From Jejuia algarum (GTDB taxonomy: Bacteria > Bacteroidota > Bacteroidia > Flavobacteriales > Flavobacteriaceae), in the NCBI GenBank assembly GCA_947495775.1, contig CANMAQ010000014.1:1-64000 (forward strand): 64,000 nucleotides of DNA, in the 5' to 3' direction. The position numbers and the translations under genes are program-made. Each line of letters starts with the position of its first letter. Position 1 is the first letter of the stretch. The notes beneath the pieces are model-generated. The model was not told the origin of the DNA. It searched no databases and was given only the letters and a program-made list of their open reading frames with translations. Below are positions 54,033-63,032 of this stretch, one piece after another.

Positions 54033-54164
54033 ATGTCAGAAACTATTGTAGACCAATTAGACATCCATCAAAATAATGGTAATGGCCCTATTATCATTAG
54101 CTTAAATGCACAAAACGGAGCTATAAAAATAGGCGATTCTCCAACTTCTGGAGTAGTGGTTTGA
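54033..54164 (+). pseudogene. Short ORF, possibly the truncated start of a larger surface protein
   Basis: The 43-codon ORF encodes MSETIVDQLDIHQNNG, a beta-rich middle and a tail GDSPTSGVVV, then stops abruptly. The N-terminal style (VDQLDI...NGNGPIIISLN) recalls the starts of long Asn/Gly-rich repeat proteins of Flavobacteria, so a truncation by later insertion is possible. The toxin gene's stop lies 6 bases beyond it. A complete small peptide cannot be excluded, and there is no match I can name. Confidence 0.35.
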
Positions 54165-54169
54165 TGCTA

Positions 54170-54451
54170 TTATTTAAACAAATCAGAATGCGACCCTACC
54201 CTTACGAGTCTTACTACATTTGGAGATTCAAATTGTAGCCAAATAATTAGAAGGTCTGGTTTAATATGGCACTCCCAATTATCTTTATAGTTTCCTTTTA
54301 ACTTATGGGGTTTTATTGTTTCTGGTATGCCTGCAAAGCCGTACTTTTCTAAAATTTTCAATACCTTGGCGGTTAATTCGAAGTCATTCTTTTTAAGTTT
54401 TACTTTTTTTAAATCTTTCTTAAACTTCGTCGTAAATTCTAATTCGTACAT
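54170..54451 (-). CDS. YafQ-type mRNA interferase toxin
   Basis: The 93-residue protein has the RelE/YafQ pattern: MYELEFTTKFKKDLKK at the N-terminus, an alpha-helical middle, then HKLKGNYKDNWECHIKPDLLIIW and the closing VRLVRVGSHSDLFK, which contains the conserved His and Asp. YafQ toxins cut mRNA on the ribosome. The antitoxin gene lies directly upstream with a 6-base gap. Together they form a toxin-antitoxin operon in the accessory region between the RICIN lipoprotein and the helicase genes. Confidence 0.93.
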   Translation of the reverse strand: MYELEFTTKFKKDLKKVKLKKNDFELTAKVLKILEKYGFAGIPETIKPHKLKGNYKDNWECHIKPDLLIIWLQFESPNVVRLVRVGSHSDLFK

Positions 54452-54457
54452 GGTCTA

Positions 54458-54697
54458 TTATATAGATTCTAGCCAATCATCAAGATTTCCTATGCGTTCT
54501 GTTTTTCCAGACCTTGCTTCTTCTATTGCTTGTTTGGTATCATCATTAGGGATGCTCCCTACATCTCTCAACATTAGTATCTCAAGATAGTTATTGAGGC
54601 TTCTCCTTTGGGCTTTTGCCTTTTCCTTTACAAGTTCCAACAATTCCTTATCGAATCTGAACGCTGTCTGTACCTTAAGACTTTCCTTTTTCCCCAT
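54458..54697 (-). CDS. RelB/DinJ-type antitoxin
   Basis: The 79-residue protein starts with a basic ribbon-helix-helix-like DNA-binding half (LKVQTAFRFDKELLELVKEKAKAQRRSLNNYL). It ends with an acidic toxin-binding tail (KQAIEEARSGKTERIGNLDDWLESI). Length and order fit antitoxins paired with YafQ-like toxins. It would repress its own promoter, which should lie around 54700-54760 on the minus strand. Confidence 0.88.
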   Translation of the reverse strand: MGKKESLKVQTAFRFDKELLELVKEKAKAQRRSLNNYLEILMLRDVGSIPNDDTKQAIEEARSGKTERIGNLDDWLESI

Positions 54698-55202
54698 AAT
54701 ACAAATTACTTTTTTCTGTAAAATTACAATATGTCATAAAAATACAAAATAACAGTATGTTATACAAATGCTATCATATACACAAAAACTATTTAACTAA
54801 AGTTCAATATATTTTTTAAAATCAATAAAGAGAAAACAACAATAAATTTAAAAGAAACCAACTTACTTCCTCTACGGAAAAGTTATCTTACTTGTAAATG
54901 TAAGAGTTTCGAGGTAATCCACTTTATCCTTGTCTTGAAAACGATTGTAGCAACTTACACTATTAAGATTCAAAATTTTATTGAATAAGTTTTTCTTACA
55001 AAAAACAATTGAGTTATATTCGAAAATATCTGACAAATATAATCTATATAGATTTTAAGTTTAATAGGAAATTAGCACGAAAAACCAGTGTTAACATCCA
55101 AATGATAAGCTAAATAGAAAACTGAGATGTAAGTCTCAATTAAAGTACAAACTAATACTTTGTAGGTTTCAAAACATAGAAAAAAATTAAAGAGCGTAGT
55201 AA
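54698..55202. other. Intergenic region between the toxin-antitoxin pair and the helicase operon
   Basis: This 505-base AT-rich gap carries divergent promoters for the antitoxin (minus) and the DUF6933-like gene (plus). No gene, tRNA or clear hairpin was found. The very low GC content extends into the helicase gene, suggesting the whole block came in together. Confidence 0.45.
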
Positions 55203-55733
55203 ATGATAGCATTATTCTGTAGTAATAAGTTAAAAACCTACATAGGGTTTAAAGAAAATCAAATTGATAAGGGTAGTTTATCTGAATTAAATAGTTGGAA
55301 TGGGCATCTATTTACCGTAAACAGGGAAAAGTGTTTGTTTTTCATGAATCATGAAACCTACTTTTATTTTATAGTTTATGATATAAAGAAAACTGATATT
55401 AAAAACCTAAATGAATTATTTATTACAAGTTTTATTAAGGAACTAAACAAACTCCACTTAATAACTGCTGCACAGCAAGAAGCTTTAAAAAATAGGTTTT
55501 CGAAAGTGTTTTTACATAAATCCATTAATAACCGTAAGATTATTGGCACTATTAATAACTTTATTCAAATCGTAGAATACTGCAAAGGTAATTATGAAAA
55601 TTTTCAAGACTATTTAACACAAGACACTTTTCTAAACACCTATATCTTAAAAAGACATAATCATTATTTTAAAGCTAAAGATGCTGTAAAGGATAAAATT
55701 AATCAATTTTTTAACGAAACTATAAATGGCTAA
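55203..55733 (+). CDS. DUF6933-like protein, first gene of a helicase operon
   Basis: The 176-residue protein reads MIALFCSNKLKTYIGFKENQ, then SWNGHLFTVNREKCLFFMNHETYFYFIVYD, then a helical C-terminal half. The W-N-x-H-L-F...K-C-L-x-F pattern matches what I recall of DUF6933, a family of small proteins of unknown function. It is soluble, and its stop overlaps the start of the 1189-residue helicase gene by 8 bases, so the two are translationally coupled. The role is unknown; as a partner of a defence-type helicase it could be a sensor, inhibitor or adaptor, which is inference. Confidence 0.7.
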   Translation: MIALFCSNKLKTYIGFKENQIDKGSLSELNSWNGHLFTVNREKCLFFMNHETYFYFIVYDIKKTDIKNLNELFITSFIKELNKLHLITAAQQEALKNRFSKVFLHKSINNRKIIGTINNFIQIVEYCKGNYENFQDYLTQDTFLNTYILKRHNHYFKAKDAVKDKINQFFNETING

Positions 55734-58700
55734 AATTATTAACTGGTTAAAATATTACAGAGCTTCATTAATAGACGGTAGCAGAGGTAAAAAGAATAAT
55801 ATATTTCCTACTCCACTTCAAAGAGACAATAGCGCTTTAGACTATATTTCTGAAAATGAAATGCAAGTGATATGGGATGACCAAAAAATTGTAAAATTCA
55901 ATTTTAATCCTGTTCCTATTACTAATTTAATTGATAATGATTTTAAAAAGTTAGAAAATACTCCTGTTGAAGAAGATGAATTAACAGAAGTCAATAAAAT
56001 TGAAATAGCACCTGTATCTATTACAACTATAGTAGAACATGGTTATAGAACAGGAGATACCAAACTTCATTATCCTTTTTGGATTCCTGCCTATATTAGT
56101 AAATCAGGTAAATTATATCCGCCTAAAGAAGGCGAGACCCCTTTATTTGTTAGAAATTATTTAGAGCCAAACCCAATGGATTTACCAACCATTGCTCTAA
56201 TGGACGTTATAGACAAAAAGCTAAAAAATAGAGATTTTAATACAGCCAACTGGTCAAGCTATTGGAAAGACTGTGAACACTTCTTTAAAGAAGTAAGTGG
56301 TAAATATTTTAAAGACTATCAAGATGCAGAGTACCATCAATTTCGTATTTGTAAACTAGAAGAAAGTAACACTACGAGAAATATCTTAAATCTATATAAT
56401 GATTTAGTTTTTGATAAAGACGTAAAAAAGCAAAGATACCCAATACTTGAAAACGTTTTGGAGATTGAAGAAGAATCTAAAAATCATAGTTTAAGTACTG
56501 CTGAAATCTTTTTGAATCCTAATCATTTTGGGCAAATGAATGGAGAGTTTCCACTTTCCCTATCACAAAGAATAGCTTTTGCTCAATTTACCTCAAAATA
56601 CAATAAAAAGGCATTTGCTATTAATGGTCCTCCTGGAACAGGAAAAACCACAATATTACAAAGTGTAATAGCCAATACTATAGTTAATGCTGTTTTAAAA
56701 AAGGATAATGCGCCTTTAATAGTTGGTTGTTCTACCAATAATCAAGCTATCACAAATATATTGGATAGTATGAAATTAAAAGAGACTTCCAATACACTTT
56801 CAAATAGATGGCTTCCAAAAGTTAATTCCTTTGGTTTGTATTTAGCAGCTTCATCTAAAGGCAAAGATGCTTCTAAAGACTATCAAGTAGCTACTACAAA
56901 TTTTTTGAATAATGGCTTTGTAAAGCAATTGGATGATAAAGCCAAAATACCAGATTACGAAGATGTCTTTAAATCAAAATTTCAAATTCATTTTCAAGTT
57001 CAAAATATAGATGTTAATTTCAATATTCTTGATTACCTAACCAAAGTTATTAAAGCGACTAAGTCACAGATTGATAAGGTTTCTAAAATAGCTTTACGAA
57101 AATATGAAATAAATGAAATTTTAAAACATAATAATTATAACAATTATGAAGAACTTGTTACAAAATTAGAGGAAATAGTAGCTTCAATTCAAGAAAATCA
57201 AGAGAGACAGGAACAATTAAAACAAGTTCAAACTAATCTTTTGGAACGAGATAAGAAAATTCCTTTTTATGCAAAAATATTGCCCTTTACCAAGTTTAAA
57301 GTAATAAGAGAAAATGCATATAAATTAGTTATTCAACCATTTTATAATGAATTTCCAGAAAATTTTAGATGGTATAAATATGGTTTGATAAATGCTGAAA
57401 TTGAAAAACTGTTATTCAATATAATAAATAAAAAACAAAAATTAAATCATTTTCTTTCAGAATTATATGAGTTAAAAAAGGATATTGATTTTAGAAATAA
57501 TGAACATGAAAAATTCGTTACTCATTGGTTAGATAATTATGGAACAAAATGGGAAGATTTAATTAAAAACACAAAACAAGAGTATAACAACCTAGAAGTG
57601 CTTGAAGATACTGCTGCAAAATTAGATATTTCATATAGAAATGAACTGTTTTGGTGTTGCGTACATTATAGAGAATGGGAATACATTCAAGAGTTAAAAC
57701 AAACAGAATCAGAAAATAAAGAAAGAGGTAAAAACTCTTATGTTGCTAAATTAAAACGATTGGCAAAAGTAACCCCTCTTTTTATTTCTACATTTCACAG
57801 TTTACCGAAATTTAGTAACTATGCTAGCAAGAGGAAAATGACAAATTATTATAGTGAACTTTTCGATTTAATGATTGTAGATGAAGCCGGTCAAGTATCT
57901 CCAGAAGTCGCCGTCCCATCATTAACATTTACGAAAAAGATATTGGCTGTAGGTGATGTTTATCAAATTGAGCCTGTTTGGGGAGTAGTAAAAGGAATAG
58001 ATTATGTAAATGCTGAGAAATATAGTGTGATAAATAACGAAGAGGACTTTAAGAGTATCGATAATTTAGGCTTTACGGCTTCTAATGGAAACTTAATGAA
58101 AATTATAAAAAAAGCAACTCCATTTTCATTTACTCATAGTAATGGGGAATCAGAAAAAGGAGCTTATCTCTTGGAGCATAGACGGTGTTTAGATCCTATT
58201 ATAGAATACTCAAAAGAACATGTATACAAGGGTTCTTTAAAATTAATGGTTGGTAGCAGCCATGATAAAAAACACGATTTTCCACCATTAGGTTATATAA
58301 ACATAGATGGTAGTTCGGAAAAGCACAATGGAAGCAGTAGAAAAAATATAAAAGAAGCCAGTGCAATTATTCAATGGGTTCTAAATAATAAAGTAAAATT
58401 AGAAACTGCTTACAACAAGCCTCTTAGTGAAATATTAGCCATTATCACTCCATTTTCTGCTCAAAAAATAATATTAAAACAACTTTTAAATAAACATCTA
58501 GATAAAAGTGTTACAGATAATTTAATTACAGGTACTGTGCATGCTTTACAAGGTGCTGAAAGACCAATTATTGTATTCTCCACAGTGCATGATACAAAGG
58601 ATAAAATGTTGTTTTTTGACTATCAAGGTAAATTTAATATGCTTAATGTAGCTTTAACCAGAGCTAAACATTCTTTTATAGTAATAGGTAATATGGCAGT

Positions 58701-59295
58701 ATTAAACCCTAAAGATAGTTCGCCATCAGGAAGATTAGGAGCTACTCTCTTTTCAAAAAAAATATATGCTTTAGACGATTCTTTTATCTATAAATCTGCT
58801 ATTGTTTACTCAGAATCAAATAATTATAAAATAACACGAATAGATACATTAAAATCTCACAGAAGTTGTCTAAAAAAAGTATTTAGCGTTGCTAAAAAAG
58901 AAGTAATAGTCTTTTCTCCATTTATATCCATTAACGCTATTCAAAAAGATGAAATAGAAAAGCATATTATTGCATCTGTACATAATGATGTTAAAGTAAG
59001 TGTTATTACAGATAAAATTTTTGACTTAGATGAGCTAACTCGACAGTTAAAACCCTATTCTGCAAAAGGAAGAAAGGCCTTAGAAAATGCGGGCGCTGAT
59101 CTTCTCATTGAAAATAGTATTCATAATAAAACCATTTGTGTGGACGATTCCATTCTAATAGAAGGTTCTTTTAACTGGTTAGCTGCTACCAGAGACCACA
59201 ACAGTCCTTATCATAAAAATAATGCGTCTGTGATTATTCAAGGCGGCAAAGTAAAAGAGGAAATAGAGAGAATTAAGACGAATTTTAAAGTATAA
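55726..59295 (+). CDS. SF1 (COG1112-type) helicase with C-terminal phospholipase D motif
   Basis: The 1189-residue protein has a DNA2/NAM7-type helicase core: Walker A GPPGTGKT at 301-308, Walker B IVDEAGQ at 717-723, a GDVYQIEPV motif III at 743-751, the VHALQGAERP motif V region at 938-947 and the ALTRAKH motif VI at 976-982. A coiled-coil-rich insert lies at about 440-690. The last 170 residues form a phospholipase D-type domain with one HxKxxxxDxxxxxxGS motif at 1133-1148. Helicase plus PLD in one chain resembles Mokosh type II (MkoC) anti-phage proteins. It overlaps the preceding gene by 8 bases. Defence is inferred from architecture and location. Confidence 0.85.
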   Translation: MAKIINWLKYYRASLIDGSRGKKNNIFPTPLQRDNSALDYISENEMQVIWDDQKIVKFNFNPVPITNLIDNDFKKLENTPVEEDELTEVNKIEIAPVSITTIVEHGYRTGDTKLHYPFWIPAYISKSGKLYPPKEGETPLFVRNYLEPNPMDLPTIALMDVIDKKLKNRDFNTANWSSYWKDCEHFFKEVSGKYFKDYQDAEYHQFRICKLEESNTTRNILNLYNDLVFDKDVKKQRYPILENVLEIEEESKNHSLSTAEIFLNPNHFGQMNGEFPLSLSQRIAFAQFTSKYNKKAFAINGPPGTGKTTILQSVIANTIVNAVLKKDNAPLIVGCSTNNQAITNILDSMKLKETSNTLSNRWLPKVNSFGLYLAASSKGKDASKDYQVATTNFLNNGFVKQLDDKAKIPDYEDVFKSKFQIHFQVQNIDVNFNILDYLTKVIKATKSQIDKVSKIALRKYEINEILKHNNYNNYEELVTKLEEIVASIQENQERQEQLKQVQTNLLERDKKIPFYAKILPFTKFKVIRENAYKLVIQPFYNEFPENFRWYKYGLINAEIEKLLFNIINKKQKLNHFLSELYELKKDIDFRNNEHEKFVTHWLDNYGTKWEDLIKNTKQEYNNLEVLEDTAAKLDISYRNELFWCCVHYREWEYIQELKQTESENKERGKNSYVAKLKRLAKVTPLFISTFHSLPKFSNYASKRKMTNYYSELFDLMIVDEAGQVSPEVAVPSLTFTKKILAVGDVYQIEPVWGVVKGIDYVNAEKYSVINNEEDFKSIDNLGFTASNGNLMKIIKKATPFSFTHSNGESEKGAYLLEHRRCLDPIIEYSKEHVYKGSLKLMVGSSHDKKHDFPPLGYINIDGSSEKHNGSSRKNIKEASAIIQWVLNNKVKLETAYNKPLSEILAIITPFSAQKIILKQLLNKHLDKSVTDNLITGTVHALQGAERPIIVFSTVHDTKDKMLFFDYQGKFNMLNVALTRAKHSFIVIGNMAVLNPKDSSPSGRLGATLFSKKIYALDDSFIYKSAIVYSESNNYKITRIDTLKSHRSCLKKVFSVAKKEVIVFSPFISINAIQKDEIEKHIIASVHNDVKVSVITDKIFDLDELTRQLKPYSAKGRKALENAGADLLIENSIHNKTICVDDSILIEGSFNWLAATRDHNSPYHKNNASVIIQGGKVKEEIERIKTNFKV

Positions 59296-59506
59296 TCGTA
59301 ATATGAGAAACAAAGGTTCTGTATGGAGAAAGTGGTATTTTTACATATCCATTCACCATTAATTATCAATAAAACAACAATATAAAAACAACCTAAAAGT
59401 TTATAAGAAACTTATTAATGTTTTAGAAAGTTAGCCTAATGATGTGAAAATAATAGGATCAATAAATAAACAGCTAGAAATTAAATCTTGTTTTTAATAA
59501 CCTATA

Positions 59507-60922
59507 TTACTTCCCAATACAGAAATTAGCAAAAATATTACCTAACAGTTCATCGTTAGTTACTTGTCCTGTAATTTCACCAAAATGGTAAAGTGCCTGT
59601 CGGATATCTATAGCTAGTAAGTCTCCAGACAAGCCTGTATCGAGTCCTTGTTGCACTTTAGTCGTTTCCTCAAACGCTTTTAAAAGGGCATCGTAATGGC
59701 GGGTATTGGTTACGATGGTATCATTGTTTTTTAAACTACCTGTATTTACAAAACTTAATAGAGCCGATTTTAATGCATCTACACCTGTATTGGTCTTAGC
59801 AGACAATAACTGTGCTTGGACATTGTCGCGCTCTTTTGTAATAGCTGTGAGCTGCTGTTGCAATTGATTTATGTCAGCTTCTGGAAGTTTATCAACTTTA
59901 TTGGCTACAATAACGAGCGGTTTTTGTGGGTACTTATTTTTTACGCGCTCTATGTCTACAATAAATTTAGCGCTTTCTTTTTTAAATTCTTGTGCATCAA
60001 ATAAATAAACAACAACCTGTGCCTGCTCTATTTTTTCGAATGTTTTTTGAATACCTATACTTTCTACCACGTCTTTGGTGTCTCGTATACCTGCTGTATC
60101 TATAAAGCGAAACCCTATACCGCCTATGGTAATTTCATCTTCTATCGTATCTCTTGTTGTACCTGCGATATCGGAAACAATAGCACGATCTTCGTTTAAT
60201 AACGCATTTAGAAGTGTCGATTTCCCCACATTAGGTTCACCTACGATAGCCACAGGAATGCCATTTTTAATCACATTGCCTACAGCAAACGAATCTATTA
60301 AACGTTTCAATACAAATGTAATACGCTCTACTAAAGCTTTAAACTGCGAGCGGTCTGCGAATTCTACGTCTTCTTCTGCAAAATCTAATTCTAACTCTAT
60401 AAGAGAGGCGAAATTGAGTAATTCTTCGCGAAGTTTAGCGATTTCTGAAGAGAACCCGCCTCGCATTTGCTGCATCGCGATTTGGTGTGCTGCTGCATTA
60501 TCACTGGCTATAACGTCTGCAACGGCTTCTGCCTGACTAAGATCTAATTTTCCGTTTAAAAAGGCCCGTAAGGTAAACTCACCCGCATTAGCCATTCTGC
60601 ATCCCTTACGCAAAAACAATTGTATGATTTCCTGCTGAATGTAACTGGAACCATGACATGATATTTCAACCACGTTCTCACCCGTATATGAATTGGGGTT
60701 TTTAAACACAGAGACCAATACCTCATCGTAAGTAATGGCTTCGTCTACAATATGCCCTAAATGTATGGTATGTGTTTTTTGAGCTGCTAATACTTTACCA
60801 GACACCGACTTAAATTGGTGGTCTACATAAGTGATCGCATCTTTTCCAGACAACCGAATAATAGCGATGGCGCCTGCGCCAGAAGGGGTTGCTAATGCAA
60901 CTATAGTATCTTGAAGTATCAT
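59507..60922 (-). CDS. mnmE: tRNA modification GTPase MnmE
   Basis: MnmE, with MnmG, builds the cmnm5-type group on U34 of several tRNAs. The 471-residue protein begins MILQDTIVALATPSGAGAIAIIR, which binds the folate cofactor. The GTPase domain has the P-loop GEPNVGKST, the DxxG as DTAGI and the NKVD motif. The C-terminal CIGK supplies the catalytic cysteine. The longest frame adds 17 non-conserved residues, so I use the internal ATG. It is the first conserved gene to the right of the accessory locus. Confidence 0.96.
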   Translation of the reverse strand: MILQDTIVALATPSGAGAIAIIRLSGKDAITYVDHQFKSVSGKVLAAQKTHTIHLGHIVDEAITYDEVLVSVFKNPNSYTGENVVEISCHGSSYIQQEIIQLFLRKGCRMANAGEFTLRAFLNGKLDLSQAEAVADVIASDNAAAHQIAMQQMRGGFSSEIAKLREELLNFASLIELELDFAEEDVEFADRSQFKALVERITFVLKRLIDSFAVGNVIKNGIPVAIVGEPNVGKSTLLNALLNEDRAIVSDIAGTTRDTIEDEITIGGIGFRFIDTAGIRDTKDVVESIGIQKTFEKIEQAQVVVYLFDAQEFKKESAKFIVDIERVKNKYPQKPLVIVANKVDKLPEADINQLQQQLTAITKERDNVQAQLLSAKTNTGVDALKSALLSFVNTGSLKNNDTIVTNTRHYDALLKAFEETTKVQQGLDTGLSGDLLAIDIRQALYHFGEITGQVTNDELLGNIFANFCIGK

Positions 60923-61252
60923 CTTGCAAAAATAATAATTTAGACAAGCCATGTCCCATATATATCTAGACAAAATCTAAAATCTTTTTTTAGATCTAAA
61001 GAAATTTTAATGTAGAATTAAAGCATTAATGCCTATTCGTCGAAAATTACAACTATTTGCAGATCTCTTGTTAGTACCCTTTAATAAAAACGACAAAGAC
61101 AAAAATTAACTTGCTGAATAATAGGGTTTTACGAAACACCACACTTATTTTAAAAAGACTTGTGACTTTTTGTAAGTATTTGTGTCTTATTTATACCCCA
61201 ACCAAATTAATTTTAATCCACCTAGAGCAACGAGGTATAGATTTGCAGCACG
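60923..61252. other. Intergenic region upstream of mnmE and of the STAS/SEC14-like gene
   Basis: This 330-base AT-rich region holds the divergent promoters. A 26-codon ORF at 61029 (MPIRRKLQLF...) has no evidence of expression and is not called. No hairpin or RNA motif was seen. Confidence 0.4.
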
Positions 61253-61681
61253 ATGAAAATTATAGAATCTGATTTCCAAAATCAAATCCTGGCATTTGTA
61301 CAGAACAAGTTAGCTAACATTTTTTTCTTTAACCACATTGCCGTAGTCGAAATGAACGAAGGCGTACATTTTAGCAGCTCCAATGCTGATATTATTACAG
61401 ATGAACTGAATTCGTATTTTGGCACTTCTAAACCTTTTGGGGTTGTAGCCAATAGAATCAATTCGTATTCGGTAGATCTTTTAGACACCCCTGTCTACAG
61501 AGAGAAAATTAAAAACCTAAAAGCCTATGGTGTTGTAGGACACGATAAGGCTGGCAAAATGAATGCTAAAATGGAAAATAATTTTTGTATTTCAGACAAA
61601 GTGGACTACGATTCTATTTACGACGCTATAAATCAAGTCTATAATAAAGTAAAAAGCAGTAGCATGTTTTCGTTACAATAA
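61253..61681 (+). CDS. STAS/SEC14-like protein
   Basis: The 142-residue protein resembles small flavobacterial proteins of the STAS/SEC14 type: FFFNHIAVVEMNEGVHFSSS, SKPFGVVANRINSYSVDLLD and LKAYGVVGHDKAGKMNAKME. An alpha/beta fold is expected, with no signal or membrane segment. The function is unknown. Its stop overlaps the stop of the convergent S1-domain gene by 9 bases. Confidence 0.7.
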   Translation: MKIIESDFQNQILAFVQNKLANIFFFNHIAVVEMNEGVHFSSSNADIITDELNSYFGTSKPFGVVANRINSYSVDLLDTPVYREKIKNLKAYGVVGHDKAGKMNAKMENNFCISDKVDYDSIYDAINQVYNKVKSSSMFSLQ

Positions 61682-62500
61682 ATAGATACCGTCTGGTTTT
61701 ATCTCAATTTGACGGTTTTTATAAAGACTACCTACAGCCTTTTTAAAACTCTTTTTACTCATTTGTAACTGCTGCTTAATAGCATCTGGGTTCGATTTGT
61801 CTGTAAGATTTATATAACCACTGTTATCTTCTAATTCTTGAAGAACACGTTCGGCATTGGGTTCTATATTTCTATAGCCTATTTTTTCTAGTGTGATGTC
61901 CAATTTATTTCCTGGTCGTATTTTTTTCACAACCCCTTTTAATTGGTCTCCAACACTAATATCTTTAAATACATTATCTTTATAAACGAGTCCTGTGTGT
62001 ATTTTATTCACAATTACATTCCACCCAATATCTGAAGGATGGGATACAATAAGATCGACTTCTTCAAACTGTTCTACTGTTAACACTTTATTGTCTAAAA
62101 ACCTGTTAGTTTTACTTGAAGCCACCAAACGTTCGGTCTTTTCATCTAAATAACAGTGTACCAAATACCAACCTCCTGGTTTTAAAGGAAAAGCTTGTTC
62201 TTTAAACGGACAAAATAATTCTTTTACCAAGCCCCAATCTAGAAAAGCTCCAAAATCGGTAACCTGATTACATCGCAACAGCGCAAACTCTCCTTTTTTA
62301 ATATATGGAATATCTGTAGAGGCTACTAATCGTTCTTCATTATCTAGGTATACAAAAACATCTATTTTATCCCAGATTTTAAATGCTGTAGGCACATACC
62401 TATTGGGTAATAGCACTTCGTTATCCTCGGCGTCTATCAAATAGATGCCGTGATCTGTTTCTCGTAATATCTCTAATGTGTTTATTGCTCCTAATTCCAT
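61673..62500 (-). CDS. S1-domain RNA-binding protein (CvfB family)
   Basis: The 275-residue protein has the CvfB layout: several S1-like beta-barrel domains, including the opening NTLEILRETDHGIYLIDAED, LRCNQVTDFGAFLDWGLVKELF and VGDQLKGVVKKIRPGNKLDITLEK, followed by a winged-helix C-terminal end (KQQLQMSKKSFKKAVGSLYK). CvfB-like proteins bind RNA and affect gene expression and virulence in some bacteria. The 9-base convergent overlap with the preceding gene leaves no room for a terminator between them. Confidence 0.88.
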   Translation of the reverse strand: MELGAINTLEILRETDHGIYLIDAEDNEVLLPNRYVPTAFKIWDKIDVFVYLDNEERLVASTDIPYIKKGEFALLRCNQVTDFGAFLDWGLVKELFCPFKEQAFPLKPGGWYLVHCYLDEKTERLVASSKTNRFLDNKVLTVEQFEEVDLIVSHPSDIGWNVIVNKIHTGLVYKDNVFKDISVGDQLKGVVKKIRPGNKLDITLEKIGYRNIEPNAERVLQELEDNSGYINLTDKSNPDAIKQQLQMSKKSFKKAVGSLYKNRQIEIKPDGIYLL

Positions 62501-62546
62501 AGCCTACAAAGTTATAACATTAGGACTTAGAAAACCGCATCCCCAC

Positions 62547-62578
62547 AAAAAAAGCGTTACAAAAAATGCAACGCTTTT
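62547..62578 (-). terminator. Rho-independent terminator of the DUF2853 gene
   Basis: On the minus strand AAAAGCGTTGCA pairs with GTAACGCTTTTTTT (one mismatch) around a T-rich loop, followed by a T run, about 20 bases past the stop at 62600. Confidence 0.75.
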
Positions 62579-62599
62579 CATTATAATAACTTTACGATT

Positions 62600-62938
62600 C
62601 TAGTAAACGGATTCCTTAGAAAAGTGCTTTGTTAACAAATAATACACTACAGCTCTATATTTGTTACGGTTTGACTTTCCGTATGTTTCTATAACTGAAG
62701 CAATAGCACCATCTAAATCGTCACTTTCACTTAATCCTAATTTTTTAATTAAGAAATTGTTTTTTACTGTTGCCAACTCAGATTGGTCCGATCCTGAAAC
62801 CGTAGAGGCATCTGCATTGTAAATTGAAGGGCCACAACCAATAGTCACTTTAGTTAATAAATCCATATCGGCATCAACACCACATTTGTCTTTTAAGTCT
62901 GAAGCGTATTTTGCGATAAGTTCGTCACGTTTACTCAT
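62600..62938 (-). CDS. DUF2853 family protein
   Basis: The 112-residue protein matches DUF2853: MSKRDELIAKYASDLKDKCG at the start, then TKVTIGCGPSIYNADAS and the closing NRNKYRAVVYYLLTKHFSKESVY. It is a small helical cytoplasmic protein of unknown function, mainly reported from Bacteroidetes. It stands alone with its own terminator; the region after its start shows no operon partner. Confidence 0.9.
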   Translation of the reverse strand: MSKRDELIAKYASDLKDKCGVDADMDLLTKVTIGCGPSIYNADASTVSGSDQSELATVKNNFLIKKLGLSESDDLDGAIASVIETYGKSNRNKYRAVVYYLLTKHFSKESVY

Positions 62939-63032
62939 GATAAATTTGTTTTTATTTGATTAATAATTGATGTCTTAAATATAACTAATTTTTAGACACC
63001 GTTTAGAAGTAAAAGTCACAATACGTGTACAA

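Noticed and set aside
60075..60536. 153-codon plus-strand ORF opposite mnmE
   Set aside because: It mirrors the GTPase domain in antisense and has no recognisable features.
61029..61109. 26-codon ORF MPIRRKLQLF...
   Set aside because: Too short and without supporting signals or family match.
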